Origin: Myxococcales bacterium
GTDB lineage: Bacteria > Myxococcota > Polyangia > Fen-1088
Length of the DNA: 5,260 nucleotides
Assembly (NCBI GenBank): GCA_003157315.1
Contig: PMJE01000276.1
Coordinates: forward strand, 171 to 5,430
Direction of reading: 5' to 3'
Made by a program: the position numbers and the translations under genes. The notes under the pieces are model-generated. The model was not told the DNA's origin. It made no database searches and was given only the letters and a program-made list of their open reading frames with translations. This document shows, one piece after another, positions 1 to 5,260 of the stretch (position 1 is its first letter; every line of letters starts with the position of its first letter).

Positions 1-2
1 GC

Positions 3-722
3 GTGGTGTGGGAAGTCGCGGCGGGCATGCGGGTGTTTCGTTCGACCCGCTACGCCGCGGCGATGGAACAGATCCGCAAGCACAGCACGATGTGCGCGCA
101 CCTGTGTCGGCTAATCGCCTCGCGCAAGGCACTGAGCACAGAGACCGCGTTTCTGTGCGGGCTCCTGCATGACATCGGCATGGCAGCCACCCTGCTCGTG
201 CTGTCCGATCGCCCCCACGACGAGCCCTCCATCAGCCCGCTGGTGCTCGACGAGGTACTGCGCCAGACCCACCAGGAAGTCTCGGGCATGATTGCCCAGC
301 TATGGAAGCTGCCGGCTGAGGTGCAAGAGGTACTGGCCAATCACCACGCTTTTTCCGTCAACCAGCCGCCCAAGCCGCTCTCCGCTGCAGTCGCCATCGC
401 CGAAGACCTGAGCCAGAAGCTCGGCCATGGCGTCACCATCGGGGCTGGCCGCTGTGATCGTTCGGCGCCTGAGACCGTGGCGCGCGCCCGCGAGTTGCTG
501 GGGTTCACGGCCGAGCAAGAAGCTGAGCTGCGCGAGACTGCGGAGAAGCTGGCCGATGCGGTGGCCCAGGACCTGGGAGCGGGGCAGCCGAAGCCGGTCC
601 CTGCTGTTTCGACCAAGACGACATCTGCGCCAGCAACGTCCGTGGCAGCCAAATTCGTCGCGACCAACCACGCCCGCCTGTCACTCTGGCGGCGGTTGAG
701 CCGCATGCTTGGGGGCAGATAG
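3..722 (+). CDS. HDOD-domain protein, 5' end cut off by the window edge
   Basis: This is the C-terminal part of an HDOD-domain protein, a family of HD-related helical domains usually found in bacterial signalling and regulation; its target cannot be inferred here. The frame is open to the left edge, and the visible protein begins inside the domain, so the GTG codons at 3 and 6 are probably internal. Counting from base 3, the HD-like signature is H27 (KHS), H56-D57 in GLLHDIG, H90 (QTHQEVSG), the W-K-L-P segment at 101-104 and H114-H115. No GYP motif follows, which argues against an HD-GYP c-di-GMP phosphodiesterase. After about residue 185 the chain becomes an Ala/Pro/Thr/Lys-rich linker and ends in a short basic, amphipathic-looking segment (226-239, LSLWRRLSRMLGGR). 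The stop is TAG at 720-722. The next gene follows on the same strand, so an operon is possible but unproven. The family call is confident; the function is not. Confidence 0.85.
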   Translation: MVWEVAAGMRVFRSTRYAAAMEQIRKHSTMCAHLCRLIASRKALSTETAFLCGLLHDIGMAATLLVLSDRPHDEPSISPLVLDEVLRQTHQEVSGMIAQLWKLPAEVQEVLANHHAFSVNQPPKPLSAAVAIAEDLSQKLGHGVTIGAGRCDRSAPETVARARELLGFTAEQEAELRETAEKLADAVAQDLGAGQPKPVPAVSTKTTSAPATSVAAKFVATNHARLSLWRRLSRMLGGR

Positions 723-834
723 CGCTTCGCGATACGACAGCCCGCCTCGGGTTAGCCTCAGCGACTGTTCTGTGGTATGGATGCCGCGCACCGGCGGACA
801 CCTACATCAACCTCAAGAAGCACGTGCGACTTTG
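723..834 (+). promoter_or_regulatory. Inter-gene leader and ambiguous start region of the activase gene
   Basis: Between the HDOD stop (722) and the first conserved activase codons (about 853) there is no strong Shine-Dalgarno sequence. ATG 781 has none that I can see. TTG 832 has only a weak purine run, AAGAAG at 815-820, ending 11 bases upstream. Codons from 802 to 825 (CTA CAT CAA CCT CAA GAA GCA CGT) all end in A or T, unlike the strongly G/C-ending codons of the gene body. This fits untranslated leader, or the relaxed composition near a start, and so favours TTG 832 (1431 aa). An 8-bp perfect palindrome, GCACGTGC, lies at 820-827. I could not identify -35/-10 or sigma-54 promoter elements with confidence. 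Confidence 0.35.
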
Positions 835-3800
835 GAGCAACCGGGAAGAATAGGAGTCGACATCGGCGCCGTATCGCTCAAGGCGGTTCGGATCGATGGT
901 GCCGGCAAGGTGGTTCAATCCTTCTACGCCCGACACAAGGGCGAACCGGCCCCCGTGCTGGAACGGGCGCTGCGCGAGCTGGATCTCAAACCAGGTGACT
1001 CCATCGGCTTCTGTGGGACCAACGCGGCCCGCTTCTGCGAGGCGTTTGAAACCCGGCGGCTGGACATCGCGGCCTGTCAGATCCGCGTCGTGCACGCCCA
1101 GTTCCCCGAGGTTCGCAACATCATCGACATCGGCGGCGGGTCGGTGACGCTGGTGCAGCTTGATGCCCAGGGGCACTTTCAGAACTACGCCACCAACTCC
1201 ATGTGCGCGGCGGGCACCGGATCGTTCCTCGATGAACAAGCCGCGCGTCTGGGACTGGACTGCAGCGATCCGGCGTTGGTGGGCAGCGTGGCCGAGCCGC
1301 CCTCCATCGCCACCCGTTGTTCGGTGTTTGCCAAGAGCGACCTGATTCACCGCCAGCAAGAGGGCTACAGCAAGGCGGCCATGTGGTCCGGGCTGTGCCG
1401 GGGCATGACCCGCACCCTGATCGGAACCCTGTTGCGGGCGCGGCCGCTGGATACGCCCACGGCGATCATCGGAGGGGTGGCGCTCAACCGCGAAGTGCTG
1501 CGCTGGTTGGACGCGGCTTTCCCCAACCTGCTGCGCGCCCCCGCCTCGCCTCATCTGGTGGCGGCCCTGGGCGCTGCCGCCCTGGGCGCGGTGCCGCGCC
1601 GGCTGCCCTCGCGCGAATCGCTGCATCGCATTGCCACCAGCAGCGACGTGGAATACCACCCCTGGCCGCTGACGCTGGAGAAGTCCAAGTACCCCGATTT
1701 TCGCCTGGCCGAGTGCTACACCGACCCGGAAGGCAACGAGGTGCGCGTGGTTTCCTGGCCCGCGGGCCAGACCCTGCGCGTGTACTTGGGGATTGACATC
1801 GGCTCGACCAGCACCAAGTTGGCGCTGGTCAACGACAAGGACGAGCTGTTGGTCGACGTGTACCGCAAGACCGGCGGCGATCCCATCGGCGCCACACAGA
1901 AGCTGTGCCGGGCCTTGCGCGAGCTTGAGGCGAAGAAGGGCGCGCGCATCGAAGTGCTGGGCGCAGGCACCACGGGCAGCGGCCGTAAGATCGTGGGCGA
2001 GGTGATCGGCGCGGATGCCATCATCAACGAAATCAGCGCCCACGTGGCAGGCGCCACCTTCACCGATCCCAGCGTCGACACCATCTTCGAGATCGGCGGC
2101 CAGGACGCCAAGTACATGCACATCGTCGACGGTCACATCCGCGACGCCAACATGAACTACGTGTGCGCCGCCGGCACCGGCTCGTTCATCGAGGAGCAGG
2201 CCAACAAGCTGGGCTACAAAGTGGCTGACGTGGGCCAGGCGGTGTTGGGGGTCAAGCCCCCGCGCGCCACTGATCGCTGCACCGTCTTCATGGAGCAGGA
2301 CGTGGTCCGCTTCATCGAGGCTGGCGCCAGCCGGCCCGAGGCCCTGGCCGCGGTCATGGTCGCGGTGGCCAAGAACTACCTCAACAAGGTGGTGGGCAAT
2401 CGCCATCGCAGCCGTAAGCGCATCATGTTCCAGGGCGCTACCGCGCGGAACAAAGCACTGGTGGCCGCATTCGAGCGCCTGCTTGACGTGGAGGTTGTGG
2501 TTTCGCCCTACTGCCACGTGATGGGCGCCTTTGGCGTGGCCCGGCTGGTGCGCCAGACCATGGCGGAGCAGGGGTTGACCTCGTCGCGCTTCCGTGGGCT
2601 AGACCTGGACAAGCGCAAGATCGGCTTGCGCAAAGAAACCTGCAGTCTCTGCCAGAACGACTGCACCATCACCCTTGCCGACATAGAGGGCGTGCAGGGC
2701 TCGCCGTCGTGGGGCTACATGTGTGGCCGCGATCCCAACGAGCAGAAGGTGCGCAAGAGCCCATTCGACCGAGCCCTGCGCCTGCGCCAGCGTCTGTGGC
2801 GCGAAGCGGGCGCCGGGGTGAAAGTTCCGGACAACGCGCCGGTGGTGGGCCTGCCCCAGGCTCTCTTGACCTACACTTACTATCCGCTGTGGCAGCGATT
2901 CTTCAACACGCTGGGCTTACGCGTGCAACTGTCCGGCCAGACCACTGACGAGATTCGCGAGTTGGGTCCGCGCATGGCGGGCGCGGACTTCTGCTTCCCG
3001 GCCAAGCTGGCACTCGGCCATGTGGCCAAGCTGGCGGTCACTGACGGCGTGGACTTCGTGTTTGTTCCCCACTTGAAGAACACGCCGGCCAATGACGAGA
3101 CCACCGGCACGGCCGCATGCCCCTACGTGCAAGGCACCGCGGCCTGCAGCCGCACTGCCCTGGCCATGAACCACATGGACGCCTCGCGCATCCTGTCGCC
3201 TCTGGTCGACATGCGCATGCGCGAACGCGACATCATCAAGACCCTGTCCGACGAGCTAGCCAAGCCGCTCGCGCGCTCGTCGCGTGACATCCGGCGCGCC
3301 TGGCACGCAGGCCTGCAGGCGCAGGCCAGCTTCGAGCAGCGCTGCTACCAGGAAGGCGCCAAGATCCTGGCCGAGGCTACCGCCAAGAACGAGAAGATGA
3401 TCCTGCTGGTCGGCCGGCCGTACAACAACTACGACGGCGGCGCCAATCTGGGCCTGCCACAGAAGATCGCGGACATGGGGCGCACCGTCTTGCCCATGGA
3501 CTTTCTCGCGCCGGATCTGTCGCGGCTGGGGCTGCGCTACCGCAACGCCTTCTGGAGCTACGGTCAGAAGATCCTGGCTGCGCTTGAGCAGGCCGCCGAC
3601 CACGACTTGCTTGATGTCGTGTACCTGACCAACTTTTCTTGCGGGCCGGACAGCTTCCTGCTCAGCTTTGCCGAGGAGATCATGGGGCGCCGGCCGCTGC
3701 TCATGCTGGAGCTGGACGAGCACGGTGCTGACGCGGGGTACATGACCCGGCTGGAGGCGTATTTCGATGTGTTGCGCCGGCCGCGACCCGAACGCGGCCC

Positions 3801-5127
3801 ACGCTCGCGCGAGCACATCGAGCCTTCGGACCTGCGCGGCCGCACTATCTGGGTTCCGCCCATGCACCAGTTCGGCACGCGCCTGTTCGCGGCGGCCTTC
3901 CGGCAACACGGCTACGACGCGCGCACCCTGCCCGACGAGGACAAAGAATCGTTCGACCTGGGCCGCTCGCTCACGCGCGGGTCCGAGTGCCTGCCCTGCG
4001 CGCTCACCATCGGGACGCTGCTCAAGACGCTGCGCCAGCAGCCCGCCGGTGGCAAGCACGCCTTCTTCATGCCCAGTTCCAAGGGCCCTTGCCGCTTCGG
4101 CCAGTACACGGTTTTGCACCGACAGATATTGGACCGTGAGGGCTTCGAAGACGTGGCCATCCTGGCGCCCGCGTCGAACAACGCCTACCAGGGGCTGGAC
4201 AGCCAGATGCGGCGCTCGCTGTTCAAGGCGATTGCCTGCGCGGACATCATCCTGAAAGCCCAGTGCAAGGTGCGGCCCTACGAGGTCAATGCCGGCGAAA
4301 CCGATCGCGTGGTCGCCGAGGTGACCGACGCAGTGGCGCGGGCGTTGGAAAAGAACGACGATCTGCCGGCGGTCATCCGCGAAGGCATCGGCAAGATCGC
4401 CGCTATTCCCGTGGCCGGACCGCGCAAGCCCTTGGTCGGCATCGTGGGCGAGATCTACGTGCGCAACAACGTCTATGCCAATGAAGACGTGATCAGCGCG
4501 ATTGAGATGTTCGGCGGCGAAGCGTGGATGATCCCAATTACCGACTGGATTCTCTACACGTCGTCAATTGAGAACTACATGGAGGAATTTCCCTCGACCA
4601 TCATGTCGTGGGACAAGGCCGACACCTTCGTTACCTATCACTGGATGAAGCACTGGGAGCAGAAGCTCATGCGCGCGGCCAGCCCATTCCTCGACGACCG
4701 GCACGAGCCACCCTTCCAGGAGTGCATGAAACTGGCCACGCCCTACATGGCGTTCTATTGCGGGGGCGAGGGCAAGCTGTCAATTGGGCGCGCCATCAAG
4801 TTCGCACAACAGGGTGCAGCCATGGTGGTGAACTGCGCGCCCTTTGGCTGCATGCCCGAGACCGTGGCCACGGCAGTGTTCGGCCGCGTGTCAGCCGACG
4901 TCGACATGCCCATAGTCAGTTTGTTCTACGACGGCAGCGGCGGACAGAACCGACGCCTGGAGGTTTTCCTCAACAATGCGGTCGGCGGCAAACGTGCAAG
5001 TGGCCACAGGCAGATCAGCGCCGACGACGCGCAGGCGGGTGCCTACCCGGGGCGCGACAAGCTGGTGCCGGTGCAGAATCTGACCGCACGCATGCGCACC
5101 AGCGGGAACGCCGGGGAATCGGCGTAG
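781..5127 (+). CDS. Long-form acyl-CoA dehydratase activase-related iron-sulfur ATPase (tandem BcrA/BadF-type ATPase domains + DUF2229 + HgdB-like C-terminus)
   Basis: This is a 1448-residue protein if read from ATG 781. Classical activases hydrolyse ATP to push one electron from a [4Fe-4S] cluster into a 2-hydroxyacyl-CoA dehydratase or benzoyl-CoA reductase. Here donor and acceptor-like regions are fused, and the substrate is unknown. Domain 1 (about 25-271) has VDIG at 26-29, GGGS at 118-121, C142 in CAAGTGSF, C180 in TRCSVF and an adenosine-site GGVALN ending at N236. Domain 2 (about 335-588) has GIDIGS at 337-342, EIGGQDAK at 437-444, C462, C500 and GATARN ending at N557. A four-Cys module follows (621, 624, 628, 648), then a DUF2229-like part from about 688 with C738 (CFPAK) and C780, VGRPYN at 877-882, C954 (CGPDS), C1070/C1073, C1104 (GPCRFGQY), and a C-terminal CAPFGCMPE with C1352/C1357. 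I see no frameshift, signal peptide or membrane segment, so it is probably cytoplasmic. The length is normal for the family. The start is uncertain: TTG 709, GTG 772 and TTG 832 are also in frame. Confidence 0.93.
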   Translation: MPRTGGHLHQPQEARATLEQPGRIGVDIGAVSLKAVRIDGAGKVVQSFYARHKGEPAPVLERALRELDLKPGDSIGFCGTNAARFCEAFETRRLDIAACQIRVVHAQFPEVRNIIDIGGGSVTLVQLDAQGHFQNYATNSMCAAGTGSFLDEQAARLGLDCSDPALVGSVAEPPSIATRCSVFAKSDLIHRQQEGYSKAAMWSGLCRGMTRTLIGTLLRARPLDTPTAIIGGVALNREVLRWLDAAFPNLLRAPASPHLVAALGAAALGAVPRRLPSRESLHRIATSSDVEYHPWPLTLEKSKYPDFRLAECYTDPEGNEVRVVSWPAGQTLRVYLGIDIGSTSTKLALVNDKDELLVDVYRKTGGDPIGATQKLCRALRELEAKKGARIEVLGAGTTGSGRKIVGEVIGADAIINEISAHVAGATFTDPSVDTIFEIGGQDAKYMHIVDGHIRDANMNYVCAAGTGSFIEEQANKLGYKVADVGQAVLGVKPPRATDRCTVFMEQDVVRFIEAGASRPEALAAVMVAVAKNYLNKVVGNRHRSRKRIMFQGATARNKALVAAFERLLDVEVVVSPYCHVMGAFGVARLVRQTMAEQGLTSSRFRGLDLDKRKIGLRKETCSLCQNDCTITLADIEGVQGSPSWGYMCGRDPNEQKVRKSPFDRALRLRQRLWREAGAGVKVPDNAPVVGLPQALLTYTYYPLWQRFFNTLGLRVQLSGQTTDEIRELGPRMAGADFCFPAKLALGHVAKLAVTDGVDFVFVPHLKNTPANDETTGTAACPYVQGTAACSRTALAMNHMDASRILSPLVDMRMRERDIIKTLSDELAKPLARSSRDIRRAWHAGLQAQASFEQRCYQEGAKILAEATAKNEKMILLVGRPYNNYDGGANLGLPQKIADMGRTVLPMDFLAPDLSRLGLRYRNAFWSYGQKILAALEQAADHDLLDVVYLTNFSCGPDSFLLSFAEEIMGRRPLLMLELDEHGADAGYMTRLEAYFDVLRRPRPERGPRSREHIEPSDLRGRTIWVPPMHQFGTRLFAAAFRQHGYDARTLPDEDKESFDLGRSLTRGSECLPCALTIGTLLKTLRQQPAGGKHAFFMPSSKGPCRFGQYTVLHRQILDREGFEDVAILAPASNNAYQGLDSQMRRSLFKAIACADIILKAQCKVRPYEVNAGETDRVVAEVTDAVARALEKNDDLPAVIREGIGKIAAIPVAGPRKPLVGIVGEIYVRNNVYANEDVISAIEMFGGEAWMIPITDWILYTSSIENYMEEFPSTIMSWDKADTFVTYHWMKHWEQKLMRAASPFLDDRHEPPFQECMKLATPYMAFYCGGEGKLSIGRAIKFAQQGAAMVVNCAPFGCMPETVATAVFGRVSADVDMPIVSLFYDGSGGQNRRLEVFLNNAVGGKRASGHRQISADDAQAGAYPGRDKLVPVQNLTARMRTSGNAGESA
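853..2544 (+). repeat. Diverged internal duplication: two tandem ASKHA-type activase domains
   Basis: The two ATPase domains (853-1593 and 1783-2544) are diverged copies within one gene. Matching landmarks keep a nearly constant offset: the first-phosphate-loop Asp (27 and 339), the first cluster Cys (142 and 462), the second cluster Cys (180 and 500) and the adenosine-site Asn (236 and 557), i.e. 312, 320, 320 and 321 residues. The best-conserved DNA is the first Cys motif: bases 1204-1242 and 2164-2202 agree at 32 of 39 positions by my count, with 6 of the 7 differences at third codon positions. Copy 2 is closer to a canonical activase (GGQDAK); copy 1 has GGGSVT there. About 60 residues, including a conserved-looking FRLAECYTDPEG segment, join the copies. 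Confidence 0.85.
2641..2724 (+). other. Four-cysteine metal-binding candidate module in the activase (C-x2-C-x3-C-x19-C)
   Basis: Just after the second ATPase domain the protein has CSLCQNDC (residues 621-628 from ATG 781), then GYMCGRD with C648. The C-x2-C-x3-C-x19-C spacing suggests a small bound iron-sulfur cluster or a structural zinc. It lies between the ATPase pair and the DUF2229-like region, so a cluster here could relay electrons between them. The cysteines are seen in the sequence; the cofactor and relay role are inference. It is not a standard ferredoxin repeat, which would be C-x2-C-x2-C-x3-C. Confidence 0.6.
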
Positions 5128-5260
5128 CAATAGGCGCGCCACGCCTCTCGGATTCTTGGACCGACTATGACGAACTTGTCCTGAGTCCGTCGCCCTTCGT
5201 CCTCGAGACCCTTGCGGTGGGGCCGGCTCTTGGCTAGGACTGGGGCATGCCGCTTGTTCA
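5128..5260. other. Downstream non-coding stretch with weak inverted repeats and a possible next-gene start
   Basis: After the activase stop (TAG 5125-5127) comes a short hairpin candidate, AGGCG 5132-5136 / CGCCT 5142-5146 with a 5-base loop. No T-tract follows, so it is not a convincing intrinsic terminator. A second inverted pair, GACGAA 5169-5174 / TTCGTC 5196-5201, encloses 21 bases. At the edge, AGGA (5236-5239) lies 7 bases before an ATG at 5247 (MPLV...), which could start a further + strand gene. Only 14 bases remain, so this cannot be tested here. Confidence 0.3.

Noticed and set aside
688..780. A sigma-54 or sigma-70 promoter ahead of the activase
   Set aside because: A TGGC at 687-690 and a TATGGAT-like stretch at 776-782 were considered, but neither has a correctly spaced partner element. 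The GCGGC/GCCGC pair at 689-704 lies in coding sequence.
1317..1796. A 159-codon + strand frame that could suggest a frameshift or second gene inside domain 1
   Set aside because: The activase frame stays intact and motif-bearing throughout, and the alternative frame shows no conserved motif.
802..2517. A 571-codon open frame on the - strand opposite the first half of the activase
   Set aside because: It is antisense to clearly conserved ATPase motifs. Its translation is rich in His, Gly, Ala and Arg with no recognisable domain, as expected of GC-rich shadow frames.
781..2544. Assignment as a benzoyl-CoA reductase ATPase subunit (BadF/BadG/BcrA/BcrD)
   Set aside because: The ATPase family is shared, but the tandem fusion, DUF2229-like region and HgdB-like C-terminus do not match those single-domain subunits, and no BcrB/BcrC-type partner gene is visible.
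3256..4119. A 287-codon open frame on the - strand opposite the activase middle
   Set aside because: It is antisense to conserved segments (VGRPYN, CGPDS, ECLPC) and has no domain of its own or credible ribosome site.
5128..5160. Intrinsic terminator after the activase gene
   Set aside because: The only hairpin has a 5-bp stem and is followed by CTCGGATTC rather than a T-tract.
4608..5237. A 209-codon + strand frame overlapping the activase 3' end and running past its stop
   Set aside because: It is out of frame with the conserved CAPFGCMPE-containing C-terminus, its protein is Arg/Gly-rich and unrecognisable, and it is best explained as a composition shadow.

Overview
The window is GC-rich and almost wholly coding. 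Both genes it supports lie on the + strand: the 3' end of an HDOD-domain gene (left edge to 722), then one very large gene (781 to 5127) for a multidomain CoA-dehydratase-activase-type iron-sulfur ATPase. The last 133 bases (5128-5260) hold no certain gene. The composition, an HDOD signalling protein and a one-piece 'long' activase would suit a GC-rich proteobacterium or a deltaproteobacterial/Myxococcota-like lineage. Nothing here fixes the taxon.

The large gene is the main content. Read from ATG 781 (1448 aa), its N-terminal ~590 residues hold two successive BadF/BadG/BcrA/BcrD-type ATPase domains. Each carries both cysteines that in classical activases (HgdC/FldI type) hold a [4Fe-4S] cluster at a homodimer interface. 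A four-cysteine module follows (C621, C624, C628, C648), then a DUF2229-like region starting near residue 688. The last ~550 residues resemble 2-hydroxyacyl-CoA dehydratase (HgdB/HgdD) and double-cubane-cluster proteins. One chain thus seems to hold both an ATP-driven electron donor and a candidate low-potential acceptor. In the classical systems these are separate proteins. The family is widespread, but as far as I know the reaction of this long form is not established.

The HDOD gene lies just upstream on the same strand, with 58 bases between its stop and ATG 781, so co-transcription is possible. HDOD proteins are usually signalling or regulatory and I see no direct biochemical link to the activase. 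There are no RNA genes, CRISPR arrays, insertion sequences or convincing terminators. The other long open frames are antisense or out-of-frame shadows typical of GC-rich coding DNA.
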